Origin: Meinhardsimonia xiamenensis
GTDB lineage: Bacteria > Pseudomonadota > Alphaproteobacteria > Rhodobacterales > Rhodobacteraceae
Assembly (NCBI RefSeq): GCF_900102905.1
Contig: NZ_FNFV01000001.1
Coordinates: forward strand, 193,501 to 257,500
DNA: 64,000 bases
Direction of reading: 5' to 3'
The notes beneath the pieces are model-generated. The model made no database searches. It saw nothing but the letters and a program-made list of their open reading frames with translations, and was not told where the DNA came from. Each line of letters starts with the position of its first letter. The stretch's first letter is position 1. Of the stretch, positions 18,451-27,810 are shown piece by piece. The translations under genes were made by a program, and so were the position numbers.

Positions 18451-20129
18451 GATGTCTCCGCGCCCCGCAACCGCGTATCGAGCAGATCACCCGTGCCGGC
18501 GAGGATCGGGTAGGCGAGCATCACGAAATCGGAGTTGATCGCCTTGAGCTCGCGCAGGGTTTCCTGATGGATGTTGGAGGTGTCGATGCTTTCCGACTGA
18601 CCGCGCCTGAGCCGCTCGATGTGCGAGCGTTCCAGCGCCTCCTCGTGGGCGCGCACGCGCGCCTTCTCTTCCACCAGCGCCCGCGCCGCGCCCGGATCGT
18701 CGGTGATCAGCAGATCGAGCGCGCGGCGCGCGTTCGACAGAACCCGGTCGTGAAAGTCGGTGATCTCCTCGAGCCCCTCGGCCGAGAACCGCAGACCCTT
18801 GGCGTGCAGCCGCTCGGCCAGCGGCAGGAGTTTCCAGGCGATGGTGTTGGCCGCACTCTCCAGATGGGTCGAGAGCCGCGTCAGCGTCAGCGCCTTCTCC
18901 GCCAGCGCCTCATCCTGCGGGTGTGCCTTCTGCAGACGGGCGAGGTAAAGCTTCACGCCCATGTGCATGCGCGCGACCTCCTTGCCCTTCTCGCGGATGC
19001 CTTGGGCGGCGGCTTCATCCCAGCGCGCGTAGAGCGGCATGATCGCCCGCAGCATCGCCTCGACCTCCTCGCCGAGCCGGAGGATCTCGCGCCGCGCGCA
19101 GGCGAGCGCCCGCGCAGGCTGGTCGAGCGCGGATTCGTCCAGCGCGCTTGCGCGCTCGAGCGCCGCGCCCTCCACCGGATCGGGCATGAGCCGCGCGACA
19201 AGGCCCAGCGTCGCGCCGGCAAGGGGGATGGCGAGGAGTGCCAGCACGCCGTTGAAGGCGAGATGGAGGTTGAGGGCGGCGCGCTCGGGCGTGGGGCCCA
19301 AAAACGGCAGAACATGCGGCGCGAGCATGAGCGCGATCAGCGCCCCGCCGCCGCGCAGCGCGAGGTTGCCGAGCACCACGCGGCGTGCGGGAAGCGGTGC
19401 CCCGGCGGTGAGCGGCCAGGCGATGAAGGCGCCGCCCAGATTGGCCCCGAGGATCATGGCACCGGCGGCCTCAACACCGATCGCACCCTGTCCGGCGAGG
19501 GTCACGATGAGGAGCACGGCGGCCACCGACGAGTGCACGAGCCAGGTGAAGACGGCGGCCAGCGCGAAGAGGGCGATGGAGTCGCGTGACAGCGCCTCGA
19601 TGGCCTCCATCATCACCGCGCTTTCGCGGATGGGCGCGGCAGCCTCGCGGATCATGGACAGCGAGATGAAGACAAGGCCAAGCCCGATCAGGATACGGCC
19701 GGTCTGGCGCATGGTCCGCCGACGCCCCCGCATGAAGATCGCAACCCCGGTGAGGAGGAGAAGCGGCGGCAGCCAGGCGGGCTTGAGCACCAGAAGCTGG
19801 GTGATCGCGGCCGAGCCGACATCGGCGCCGAGCAGGATCGCAAGCCCCGTGACCGGCGCGAGCGTCCCCGCCGCCACAAAGCCCGTGGCCAGCACCGCCA
19901 CCGCCGTTGCGCTCTGCAGCGCCAGCGCCGCACCAGCCCCGCTCAGGGCGGCAAGCGCGCGGCTGTCGCCGCTCTTCCTGAGGAAGCGGCGCAGCGGCAC
20001 CGAAAAGGCGCGCTCGACCCCGGTGCGCACAAGACGCACCGCCCAGATCAGAAGCGCCGCCGCGCCGGCGATGTTGAGAAGCGTCAGCGACATCCGGCCC
20101 AATGCCCCCGCCATCGTCGCTTCGCGCAT
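18447..20129 (-). CDS. Na/Pi cotransporter family protein with PhoU-like C terminus
   Basis: This 560-residue inner-membrane protein belongs to the NptA/YjbB-type Na/Pi cotransporter family. About eight hydrophobic segments occupy residues 10-310. They include the paired family repeats GAGAALALQSATAVAVLATGF and HSSVAAVLLIVTLAG, in which the Q/S-S-A/S-T pattern is thought to bind substrate. The last 220 residues are helical and charged and resemble PhoU. Phosphate movement is the family function; direction and ion are not known here. It is the only gene on this strand before the convergent phosphatase gene. I keep the start at 20129; internal ATGs are a few residues downstream. Confidence 0.85.
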   Translation of the reverse strand: MREATMAGALGRMSLTLLNIAGAAALLIWAVRLVRTGVERAFSVPLRRFLRKSGDSRALAALSGAGAALALQSATAVAVLATGFVAAGTLAPVTGLAILLGADVGSAAITQLLVLKPAWLPPLLLLTGVAIFMRGRRRTMRQTGRILIGLGLVFISLSMIREAAAPIRESAVMMEAIEALSRDSIALFALAAVFTWLVHSSVAAVLLIVTLAGQGAIGVEAAGAMILGANLGGAFIAWPLTAGAPLPARRVVLGNLALRGGGALIALMLAPHVLPFLGPTPERAALNLHLAFNGVLALLAIPLAGATLGLVARLMPDPVEGAALERASALDESALDQPARALACARREILRLGEEVEAMLRAIMPLYARWDEAAAQGIREKGKEVARMHMGVKLYLARLQKAHPQDEALAEKALTLTRLSTHLESAANTIAWKLLPLAERLHAKGLRFSAEGLEEITDFHDRVLSNARRALDLLITDDPGAARALVEEKARVRAHEEALERSHIERLRRGQSESIDTSNIHQETLRELKAINSDFVMLAYPILAGTGDLLDTRLRGAETS

Positions 20130-20189
20130 GCGCGCGCAAAGCCCGTTGCGGGACTGTTACATTTCGCCGCGCCCCCTGCAATCGCCCCT

Positions 20190-21167
20190 TCAGGCGGGGA
20201 CCGGCGTGCCGCCCGAGAGCACCTCGACCGCCCAGGGCGTGTCGATGTTGCCGCCCGAGAGTATGACGGCCACCTTGCGCCCGGCCATGCGCGCGCGCTC
20301 GGCCATGAGCGCAGCGAGGGCGGCGGCGCCCGCGCCCTCGGCCATGTTGTGGGTGGCGCGGAACATCAGCCGGATCGCCGCGGCAATCTCGTCGTCGCCG
20401 ACCGCGACAATGCGCGAGGCGCCGCGCGAATAGACATCGAAGGCCTCCTGCACCGGCACCCGCACCGCGACGCCATCGGCGAAGGTGCGGGCGGCGTTGC
20501 TCTCCACCAGCCGGCCGGCCTCGACCGAGAGTTTCACGCAGGGCGCGCCCTCGGCGACAACGCCGATGATTTCGGTGGAGAGCCCCAGCGCATCGCGCGC
20601 CGCGATCGTGCCGCAGATGCCCGAGCCGCAGCCGATCGGCACATAGACGGCGTCGAGATCGCGGTGCTCGAGAAACATCTCGAAGGCGTAAGTTGCCACC
20701 CCGCGCACCAGTTCGCGGTGGAAGGGCGGCACGATGGCGAGCCCCTCGGCCTCGGCCACGCGGAAGGCCTCCTCGCGGGCGGTGTCGAAGTCATCGCCGA
20801 ACTCGATGAGCTCGGCGCCGTAGGCGCGCATGGCGGCGTTCTTCTCCACCGAATTGCCGCGGGGGACGTAGATTTTTGCCCTGAGCTCCGCGGCCGTGGC
20901 CGCCAGCGCCTGGGACTGGCCGTGATTGCCGCGGGTGGCGGTGCAGATGCCGGCAATGCCCGGCTGGCTGCGCTTCAGCCAGTCGATGAAGGTGACGCCC
21001 CCGCGCACCTTGAAGGCGCCGGTCGGGCAGTGGTTCTCGTGCTTGACCCAGACCTCCGCACCCGTGGCTTCGGCCAGAAGCGGCCAGCGGTGGGTGGGGG
21101 TGGGCGGAACCTGGGCGTGGACGAGCCGCGCGGCGGCCTCGAGCTCGGCGGTGGTGAAGAGTGCCAT
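20190..21167 (-). CDS. Threonine/serine dehydratase-like PLP enzyme
   Basis: The 325-residue protein is a fold-type II PLP enzyme. The cofactor lysine is Lys53 in CPTGAFKVRGG, the substrate loop is TRGNHGQSQALAA, and the phosphate-binding loop is PIGCGSGICG. There is no ACT domain, so it resembles catabolic threonine or serine dehydratases, or the EutB-type dehydratases of hydroxyectoine breakdown. No ectoine genes are present, so I leave the substrate open. The ATG at 21167 has AGGGAG at five bases; the longer frame upstream runs through intergenic DNA and is not credible. It probably follows the dehydrogenase at 21311-22789 on one transcript. Confidence 0.82.
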   Translation of the reverse strand: MALFTTAELEAAARLVHAQVPPTPTHRWPLLAEATGAEVWVKHENHCPTGAFKVRGGVTFIDWLKRSQPGIAGICTATRGNHGQSQALAATAAELRAKIYVPRGNSVEKNAAMRAYGAELIEFGDDFDTAREEAFRVAEAEGLAIVPPFHRELVRGVATYAFEMFLEHRDLDAVYVPIGCGSGICGTIAARDALGLSTEIIGVVAEGAPCVKLSVEAGRLVESNAARTFADGVAVRVPVQEAFDVYSRGASRIVAVGDDEIAAAIRLMFRATHNMAEGAGAAALAALMAERARMAGRKVAVILSGGNIDTPWAVEVLSGGTPVPA

Positions 21168-21310
21168 GCTGGCTCCCTGCTCGGTTGCGCGCCTGCGGCG
21201 CAAGTCCTTCCTCTCGCCGCCGCCCCTTGCGGGGCGACGGCTCGGCTGCCTCCGGCGGGGGTATTTGCACCCAGGGTGAGAGGGGCGGCGCCGGTGCCTG
21301 GCCTTTCCGG

Positions 21311-22789
21311 TCAGATCCCCATGCAGACGTATTTCATCTCCACATATTCCTCGATGCCGTGGCGCGAGCCTTCGCGGCCGAGGCCCGATTGCTTGACGCC
21401 GCCGAAAGGCGCCACCTCGGTGGAGATGATGCCGGTGTTGACCCCGACGATGCCGTATTCGAGCGCCTCGGCCACCTTCCATACGCGCGAGAGGTCGCGG
21501 GCGTAGAAATAGGCGGCAAGGCCGAAGATGGTGTCGTTGGCCATGGCGATGACGTCCTCGTCGCGCTCGAAGCGGAAGAGGGGGGCGAGGGGGCCGAAGG
21601 TTTCTTCCCGCGCCACCTTCATCTCCTGGGTCACGCCGGTGAGGATGGTGGGCTCGAAGAAGGTGCCGCCCAAGGCATGCGGCTTGCCGCCGGTGACGAT
21701 CTTCGCGCCCTTCGACACGGCATCCTCGATGTGCTCCTGCACCTTCGCCACCGCATCGGCGTTGATGAGGGGGCCGAGCACGGTGCCGGGCTCGAGCCCG
21801 TCGCCGACCGGCATCTGCCGCACCCGCGCGGCGAGCTTCTCGGCAAAGGCGTCGTAGACTCCGGCCTGGACATAGATGCGGTTGGCGCACACGCAGGTCT
21901 GGCCGTTGTTGCGGTATTTGGAGGCGATCGCCCCTTCAACGGCGGCGTCGAGATCGGCGTCGTCGAAGACGATGAAGGGCGCGTTGCCGCCGAGCTCCAT
22001 GGAGCATTTCTTCACCTGATCGGCGGCCTGGCGCAGCAGGATGCGGCCGACCTCGGTGGAGCCGGTGAAGGAGAGCTTGCGCACCGTCTCGTTCTCGCAG
22101 AACTCCTTGCCGATGCCCGCCGAGTCGGTCGAGGTGATGATCGACAGCACCCCCTTGGGCAGGCCGGCGCGGTCGGCCAGAACACCGAGCGCGAGCGCGG
22201 AGAGCGGTGTGAGCGCGGCCGGGCGCACGACGATGGAGCAGCCTGCAGCGAGCGCGGGGCCGACCTTGCGGGTGATCATGGCGTTGGGGAAGTTCCACGG
22301 GGTGATCGCCGCGGCCACGCCGATGGGCTGGCGCAGCACCAGAAGCCGCTTGTCGGGCTGATGGCCGGGGATGGTCTCGCCATAGACGCGCTTGCCCTCC
22401 TCGGCGAACCATTCGATGAAGCTCGCGCCGTAGAGGATCTCGGCCTTCGCCTCGGCCAGCGGCTTGCCCTGCTCGGCAGTAAGGATGGCGGCAAGGTCGT
22501 CTGCGTGCTCCACCATCAGGTCATACCAGCGGCGCAGGATCTGCGCCCGCTCCTTGGCGGTGCGCGCGGCCCAGCCCTTCATCGCCTCGTTGGCGGCGGC
22601 GATGGCGCGGGCGGTCTCGGCACGGCCGACATCGGCGACCTCGGCGATGACATCGCCGCGGGCGGGGTTTCTGACCGGGAAGGTCTTGCCGTCATCGGCC
22701 GCGCACCACTCACCGGCGAGATAGGCGCGGGTTTCCAGCAGGCCCGGGTCCTTCAGCAGGGCGGAAAGGTCGGTGCGGCTGTCGAGCAT
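21311..22789 (-). CDS. NAD(P)-dependent aldehyde dehydrogenase, succinate-semialdehyde type
   Basis: The 492-residue protein has the full aldehyde dehydrogenase outline: PWNFPNAM, FTGSTEVGR, the general-base Glu265 in MELGGNAPF, the catalytic Cys299 in NNGQTCVCANR, and EETFGPLAP. Overall it most resembles GabD-type succinate-semialdehyde dehydrogenases (EC 1.2.1.16/24 group). One position differs: the cofactor-site lysine of KPA is arginine here (Arg189, VVRPAALTP). The ATG at 22789 follows GGGAGA. The frame stays open far upstream, but that stretch crosses the tRNA-Thr and neighbouring genes. The aldehyde substrate is inferred only. Confidence 0.85.
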   Translation of the reverse strand: MLDSRTDLSALLKDPGLLETRAYLAGEWCAADDGKTFPVRNPARGDVIAEVADVGRAETARAIAAANEAMKGWAARTAKERAQILRRWYDLMVEHADDLAAILTAEQGKPLAEAKAEILYGASFIEWFAEEGKRVYGETIPGHQPDKRLLVLRQPIGVAAAITPWNFPNAMITRKVGPALAAGCSIVVRPAALTPLSALALGVLADRAGLPKGVLSIITSTDSAGIGKEFCENETVRKLSFTGSTEVGRILLRQAADQVKKCSMELGGNAPFIVFDDADLDAAVEGAIASKYRNNGQTCVCANRIYVQAGVYDAFAEKLAARVRQMPVGDGLEPGTVLGPLINADAVAKVQEHIEDAVSKGAKIVTGGKPHALGGTFFEPTILTGVTQEMKVAREETFGPLAPLFRFERDEDVIAMANDTIFGLAAYFYARDLSRVWKVAEALEYGIVGVNTGIISTEVAPFGGVKQSGLGREGSRHGIEEYVEMKYVCMGI

Positions 22790-22879
22790 GGCTGTCTCCC
22801 TCTGGCTGTCGCCTTGCGGCGCGCGGTAGCATTGGCTTTGTTGTCGTTCCAAAGCGGGACGGATGCAAGGGAAGCGGCC

Positions 22880-23683
22880 ATGGACCTTTCGGACGACTAC
22901 GAGAACGCGCGCTACATTCCCGGTGCCGAGGGCTACCCGCCGCGCTGGGAGGCGGAGGCGGCGGCGTTTCGCGCCAGCCTTGGGCGGCGCGCGGAGCTGG
23001 ACATCGCCTATGGTGCCGGGGAGCGGCAGAGACTTGACCTGTTCCGCCCCGAAGAGAAGGCGCGGGGCCTCGTTGTCTTCGTTCACGGCGGCTATTGGCG
23101 GCGGTTCGACAAGTCGCTGTGGTCGCATCTGGCCGCGGGCTCGCTGGCGCACGGCTTCGCGGTGGCGATGCCCTCCTACACGCTGGCGCCCCGGGCGCGG
23201 ATCCGGGCGATCACGCGCGAGGTGGCCGCGTCGCTGGAAGCTGCGGCGGAGCGCGTTCCCGAAGGGCCGCTCGTGGTCACCGGGCACAGTGCCGGGGGGC
23301 ACCTGTCGCTGCGGATGGCCTGCCGCGACGTGGCACTTTCGGCCGATGTGACCGCGCGGATGCGACGAGTGGTGCCGATCTCGCCCCTGTGCGATCTGCG
23401 CCCGCTTCTCAAGACCGTCATCAACGATGATCTGCATCTCGACGCCGACGAGGCGGCGGCGGAAAGCCCGCTCCTCGCACAGCCGCGCGACGAGGTGGAA
23501 ACGATCGTCTGGGTCGGCGCGGAGGAGCGGCCGGTGTTTCTCGATCAGGCGCGCTGGGCCGCCGGGGGCTGGCCGCGCGCACGGCTGCGCATCGCGCCGG
23601 GCAGGCACCATTTCGACGTGATCGATGCGCTTGCGGAGCCCGGGTCGCCCATGGTTGCCGATATTGTCGGCGGCCTTGCCTGA
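22880..23683 (+). CDS. Alpha/beta hydrolase, kynurenine-formamidase-like
   Basis: This 267-residue protein has an alpha/beta-hydrolase core. The oxyanion stretch is VVFVHGGYWRRFDKS (residues 65-79), the nucleophile elbow is GHSAGGH with Ser137, and a late histidine occurs in APGRHHFDVIDAL. The HGGYW segment and overall size are close to bacterial arylformamidase-like hydrolases. No tryptophan-degradation genes are adjacent, so the substrate is open. I chose the ATG at 22880; the frame is open for a long way upstream, but that part is antisense to the dehydrogenase. It is divergent from the dehydrogenase gene. Confidence 0.78.
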   Translation: MDLSDDYENARYIPGAEGYPPRWEAEAAAFRASLGRRAELDIAYGAGERQRLDLFRPEEKARGLVVFVHGGYWRRFDKSLWSHLAAGSLAHGFAVAMPSYTLAPRARIRAITREVAASLEAAAERVPEGPLVVTGHSAGGHLSLRMACRDVALSADVTARMRRVVPISPLCDLRPLLKTVINDDLHLDADEAAAESPLLAQPRDEVETIVWVGAEERPVFLDQARWAAGGWPRARLRIAPGRHHFDVIDALAEPGSPMVADIVGGLA

Positions 23684-23727
23684 AGGCGCCGTTCCGGCAA
23701 GGAAGGCATCTTTCCGGGAGGGAGGGG

Positions 23728-23803
23728 TGGTGCCGGTGAAGGGACTCGAACCCCCGACCCACGCATTACGAATGCGTTGCTCTACCAGCTGAGCTACACC
23801 GGC
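23728..23803 (-). tRNA. tRNA-Thr (anticodon CGT)
   Basis: The reverse strand folds as a full cloverleaf: acceptor GCCGGTG/CACCGGC, D-arm GCTC...GAGC, anticodon stem ACGCA/TGCGT with loop TTCGTAA (anticodon CGT, reading ACG), and T-loop TTCGAGT. The T-stem has two G-U pairs. The 3' CCA is encoded (23728-23730). Confidence 0.97.
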
Positions 23804-23846
23804 CGACGGGCCGCTCCTTATCACCCGATTTCGCGGCTGTGTAGCC

Positions 23847-25439
23847 CTATTTTTTGTCTTCCGCGTCCGAGTCGTCTTCGAGAAGTTCGGCTTCGAGCAC
23901 CGGCGCGGCTTCCGCCTCGCCGAGAGATTCCGCCTCCGGCCGGCCGGAATCCGCCCGTGGCGCCGATGGCGCGCCCTTCTCCGCCTCCTGCGCTTCGGAC
24001 GGCGCGGTGGCTGGCCCGGCGTCGGCATCGCCATCGGCCGGAAGCGGTGTCGGCGCCGCGCGGTCGTCGCCGACAAGAAGGGGCAGCATCCCCGCCGTGC
24101 CGGTCATGTGCATTGCGCCCTCGGGCGGGGTGCGCCAGCTCAGCGTGTCGAAGGCGCCGCAGCTGGCGCATACCGGCGCCCACTCGGCATGCACCGCTTG
24201 GCAGTTGTCGCACACCCACTGTGGCCCGCGCGGTGCGGTGACGGCGCGGGCCAGCCAGCCGCGCACCACCGATTCGGGCGCGCCCGAGCCGCGCTCGATG
24301 GCGGCCATGAGCGCGAGAACGCGTGCCGTCGGTTCCCGCTCGGGCAGATCGCCGAGCGCCCGGCGCGCGGCCGGAAAATCCTCCGCGGCGATGTAGAGCT
24401 CGGCCAGGAGCATCTTCGTTTCGGGATGGTCGGGGTTGGCATTCACCAGCGCCTGGAAGCGATGAAGCCGCTCGGCCGGGGTCTCGTCCGGCACGATCTC
24501 GGCGAAGGCGGCGGCAAGATCGGGATGCGGCTGCGCCTCCCAGGCCTTGACCAGAATCCGCGTGGCGAGTTTCGGCTTGCCCTGCTCGATATAGGCGCGC
24601 GCGGCCATCACCGCGGCAGGCACCAGATCGGGCGAAAGGCGGTTGGCCTCGATCGCCGCTTCCCGCGCCTCGATGGAGTTGCCCTCGGCCAGCACTTCGC
24701 GCGCCTCGCTGAGCGCCAGCACCGCGTCGCGGCGGCGGAACACGTCACGCGGCAGCTGGCCGTGGCGAAGCTTGGCGCCGAGCGTCTTGCGCGCGCCCTT
24801 CCAGTCGTGCTTCTGCGCCTGGAGCCGAAGCAGGATGTCCTGCACCTCCTCGTGCTTTGGCTTCAGCGCGAAGGCACGTTCGGCCAGTTTCAGGGCGGTG
24901 TCGGTGTCGCCTTCGGCGAGGCGCAGTTTCATCAACCCGCGCACGCCCACGAAACGCGTGCGTTCATCGGCCAGAAGCGCCTTGTAGGCGTCTTCGGCGC
25001 GTTTCCGGTCGCCGGTCATCTCGGCGGCCTGGGCAACGATGAGGCTGGTCAGCTCCGGGCGGTGCAGCAGCTTTTCCGCCCTCTGGGCCTTGGCCGCCGC
25101 CACCCGCGCCTCACCCGAGGCGAGCGCCACCAGCGCATCGGCCAGCGCCTCGAAGCCGCGCCGCTCGCGGTTGCGCTGAAAATAGCGGGTGATGGCCGTC
25201 TCGTCGCCGGCGAGAAAGCGGACGAAGGCCACGACAAGACCGGCGAATTTCAAGACCACCCACAGAAGCAGCATCAACGCCAGCGCCGCAATCGCCGCCT
25301 GCAGCGGCCCGAGGGTGAATTCGATGCTGCCGAGATCGACCCGCACGCCGCCCGACAGCTGCGCCAGCCATCCCGCGGCATAGGTCAGCGCGCCCACGAG
25401 GACGACGAAGAGAAGTATCTTGACGAGTGACCAGAGCAT
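23847..25439 (-). CDS. hemY: HemY-type membrane TPR protein with C-terminal zinc ribbon
   Basis: The 530-residue protein starts with two hydrophobic segments (about residues 5-25 and 45-72), then the HemY_N-type region with FLAGDETAITRYFQRNRERRGFEALADALVALASG. Several TPR-like repeats follow. Near residue 415 lies a rubredoxin-like zinc ribbon (CDNCQ...CASCGAFDTLSW). The C-terminal 100 residues are acidic and probably disordered. HemY proteins of this type occur with hemC/hemD, and a role in holding heme-pathway enzymes at the membrane is proposed but not proven. The gene follows the mitofilin-like gene by 10 bases and is the last of a leftward operon with hemD. Confidence 0.9.
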   Translation of the reverse strand: MLWSLVKILLFVVLVGALTYAAGWLAQLSGGVRVDLGSIEFTLGPLQAAIAALALMLLLWVVLKFAGLVVAFVRFLAGDETAITRYFQRNRERRGFEALADALVALASGEARVAAAKAQRAEKLLHRPELTSLIVAQAAEMTGDRKRAEDAYKALLADERTRFVGVRGLMKLRLAEGDTDTALKLAERAFALKPKHEEVQDILLRLQAQKHDWKGARKTLGAKLRHGQLPRDVFRRRDAVLALSEAREVLAEGNSIEAREAAIEANRLSPDLVPAAVMAARAYIEQGKPKLATRILVKAWEAQPHPDLAAAFAEIVPDETPAERLHRFQALVNANPDHPETKMLLAELYIAAEDFPAARRALGDLPEREPTARVLALMAAIERGSGAPESVVRGWLARAVTAPRGPQWVCDNCQAVHAEWAPVCASCGAFDTLSWRTPPEGAMHMTGTAGMLPLLVGDDRAAPTPLPADGDADAGPATAPSEAQEAEKGAPSAPRADSGRPEAESLGEAEAAPVLEAELLEDDSDAEDKK

Positions 25440-25449
25440 GTCGTCGTCC

Positions 25450-26886
25450 TCAGTTGGATTGCGCGGTGGTGGGAAGGCTGGCGGCGAGGGCTTCTGCCGC
25501 CTCGAGCACCTTCAGGCGCGCCCGCGCTCTGGCCTCCCAGTCGGCCATCGCGGCACGGCCCTCGGGCGGCAGCGCCTCGATCTCGACGAGAGCGCCCCTG
25601 AGGTCGCCCGCCTTCAGCGCCGCCTCGGCGCGGGACAGGATGGCGTCGGGGTCATCGCCTTCGCGCGGCTCCAGCGAGCGCGCACCGAGCTGGATGCGCA
25701 GGAACGCCGTCCAGCGGTCGATCTCGCCGCGCTCGGCGGCCGCGCGCGTTGCGGCGACCAGTGCGGCACGGGCGGCCTCGGGGAAGCGCTCGACCAGCAT
25801 CGCCTCGGTGGGCACGCCGGTTTCGGCAGCGGCGGCCAGCGCTTCGGGCACCTGCGCGCCGGTGCGGCGGGTGATCTCGGCAAGCTCCTCGGCAAAGGGT
25901 CGGCCCGCGTCGATGGCGGCAAGAAGCCGGGCATGGGCAGCACGGGCTGCGGCGATGTTCTCCATCTCCCGGGCAGCTTTCTCGAGTGCCTCGGCGCGCG
26001 CGGATGCCTCGGCAAGGGCAGCCAGCCGCGCCGCCGCTTCGGCCTCGAGCGCGCTCACGCGCGCCTCGAGATCGGCCTTGAGCCTGCCGACCTCCGCGGC
26101 CAGCTGCTCCCTCATCTCCGCGAGTTTCGCTTCGTAGGCGGCGGCAATCTCTTCGGGCAGCTCCGCCTGCGGGATCGGCTGGACCTCCAGCGCCGCGAGC
26201 CGCGCCTCGAGAGCCGCAAGGCGGTCGGTCAGAGCGGCGAGCGCGGTGGCGTCGGCCTTCGCCGCGAGCGCGTTCTCGACGGCCGAGACCCGCGTCGTGA
26301 CCTCTTCGAGGTTGCCCGAGAGCGAGTCGAGGCTGCCGCCGAGGGTCGCGGCGCTTTCCGACAGCCGTGCCTGCAGCTCGGTGAGGCGCGCCTCGTGCGC
26401 CGCAAGGCGCTCCTCCAGCCGCGTGAGGGACTGTGCCAGCTGCGTGTTGGCGCCGATGAGGCCGCGCTCCGCGGCCAGCCACATCAGCCCCGCCCCGATG
26501 ACCGCCGCAGCCGCGCCACCGGCTAGCGCGGCGCCAAGAGCGCCGCCGCGCCGGGGTTCGGGCGCCACCTCGGTGGCGACGGGTGCCGAAGGCGCAGACG
26601 GCGCGCCGCCCGCTTTCCCTTCGGCCGAGTCGTCGACCGACTCGCCCGCCAGTTCGCCCGTTGCTTCGCCCGCCGGTTCGGCTGTGGCCGCGCCCTTCCC
26701 GTCGGAGCCTCCTTCCGGTTCGCTGGGCGGAGCGGTCTCGTTGCCGGTGCTCGCTGCAGCCACGTCTTCGGGAAGGCCGTGCCGCTCGTCCGCCTCCGAG
26801 CGCCCCTCCGACGCCTCGGCGGCGGTGGCGTTCGCCTCCCTGCCGGCTTCTTCCGCCGTGCCGTCAGCGGTGCTCTGCTTCTTCAC
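25450..26886 (-). CDS. Mitofilin-like (COG4223) inner-membrane coiled-coil protein
   Basis: The 478-residue protein has a 120-residue N-terminal tail rich in Ala, Glu, Ser and Gly, one membrane segment near residues 130-152 (GAALAGGAAAAVIGAGLMWLA), and a long coiled coil to about residue 330 with repeated LEARL/ALEA patterns. The C-terminal part is a helical mitofilin-type domain. Alphaproteobacterial homologues of mitochondrial mitofilin (Mic60) are often encoded between hemD and hemY, exactly as here, and shape internal membranes in some species. The sequence supports the class and topology; a direct role in membrane shaping is inference. Confidence 0.85.
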   Translation of the reverse strand: MKKQSTADGTAEEAGREANATAAEASEGRSEADERHGLPEDVAAASTGNETAPPSEPEGGSDGKGAATAEPAGEATGELAGESVDDSAEGKAGGAPSAPSAPVATEVAPEPRRGGALGAALAGGAAAAVIGAGLMWLAAERGLIGANTQLAQSLTRLEERLAAHEARLTELQARLSESAATLGGSLDSLSGNLEEVTTRVSAVENALAAKADATALAALTDRLAALEARLAALEVQPIPQAELPEEIAAAYEAKLAEMREQLAAEVGRLKADLEARVSALEAEAAARLAALAEASARAEALEKAAREMENIAAARAAHARLLAAIDAGRPFAEELAEITRRTGAQVPEALAAAAETGVPTEAMLVERFPEAARAALVAATRAAAERGEIDRWTAFLRIQLGARSLEPREGDDPDAILSRAEAALKAGDLRGALVEIEALPPEGRAAMADWEARARARLKVLEAAEALAASLPTTAQSN

Positions 26887-26948
26887 CCTTCAATCCCTTC
26901 GTCCAGATCGCGCGCTTCGTGCCTACTTATGCGCGGGGTCATTGTCGC

Positions 26949-27716
26949 TCAACCCGGCCAGTTTCGGTAGAGCTCCGCGACATGGTGGACCATTTCCGCC
27001 GCCCTCGGCGCGGGAAGGATGGCAAGCCGCTCCGGCTCCGGCCCCGTCCAGTGCGCGCGCCACGCATCCGCGACGGCGGGGCTCATCGCCACGAGATGAA
27101 GCGCCGCCCGCGCCCCCTCCGCCGCCCTGGCGAAAAGCGTGGCGCTGCGCGGCGAGAACAGCGGCGCGACCACCGCGTGCGGACGGGCCAGAAGCGCCCG
27201 CGCGGCCTCGCCGAGCGGGATCGGGCGCTGTTCGTAGACGACCGCCTCATGTGTCTCTGTGCCGGCCGAGGAAAGCGCCGCGGCGAGGTCAAGGCGGGTT
27301 TCGGTGCCGCGCAGGTGAATGAGCGGCGCCGCGAGCGGCCGCGCCCGCAGAAGCGCCAGAAGATCCTCGGCCGTTTCGGCCACGGCGTGCACGTCGAGGC
27401 CGCGTGCGCGTGCAGCCCGGGCGGTTTCTTCGCCGACCACGAAGGCGGGCGCGCTCAGCGGTGCGGCCAGGAGCCGCGCGGCCTGCGCCGAGGTCAGAAT
27501 CAGCCCGCGATAGCGCGAAAGGTCTTCGGGCAGCGGCCGCGGCAGGATTTCCATGACCGGGGCGATCAGCACCGGCGGCAGAGGCGACAGGCACGCCTCG
27601 AGGCGTTGCAGGAACCCGCGCGCGCGGTCCGCCGGCCGTGTGAGAAGGAGCGGCGGCAACCGTTCCGGCGCAGGCAGGTCGGGCCTCATTGCGGCGCTCT
27701 TCTCGGGGTCGCTCAC
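26949..27716 (-). CDS. hemD: Uroporphyrinogen-III synthase
   Basis: HemD closes and inverts ring D of hydroxymethylbilane to give uroporphyrinogen III, the branch point of heme, siroheme and cobalamin synthesis. The family is weakly conserved. Here the 255-residue protein shows LLLTRPADRARGF near its start, GLILTSAQAARLLA, FVVGEETARAARARG and a late VAMSPAVADAWR, all usual for HemD. The position directly before the mitofilin-like gene and hemY supports the assignment. The start may be the GTG at 27716 or the ATG at 27689. It is divergent from tsaD; the control region is the 94 bases between them. Confidence 0.88.
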   Translation of the reverse strand: MSDPEKSAAMRPDLPAPERLPPLLLTRPADRARGFLQRLEACLSPLPPVLIAPVMEILPRPLPEDLSRYRGLILTSAQAARLLAAPLSAPAFVVGEETARAARARGLDVHAVAETAEDLLALLRARPLAAPLIHLRGTETRLDLAAALSSAGTETHEAVVYEQRPIPLGEAARALLARPHAVVAPLFSPRSATLFARAAEGARAALHLVAMSPAVADAWRAHWTGPEPERLAILPAPRAAEMVHHVAELYRNWPG

Positions 27717-27810
27717 GGGGGCCTTCTCCTCCCGGCTGGCCGCGGGCAGGATTGTGTGCGGCTCCCGCCGGTGCTAACCCGCCGGGACGCCAGGGCGCAA
27801 TGGGCAGGAT

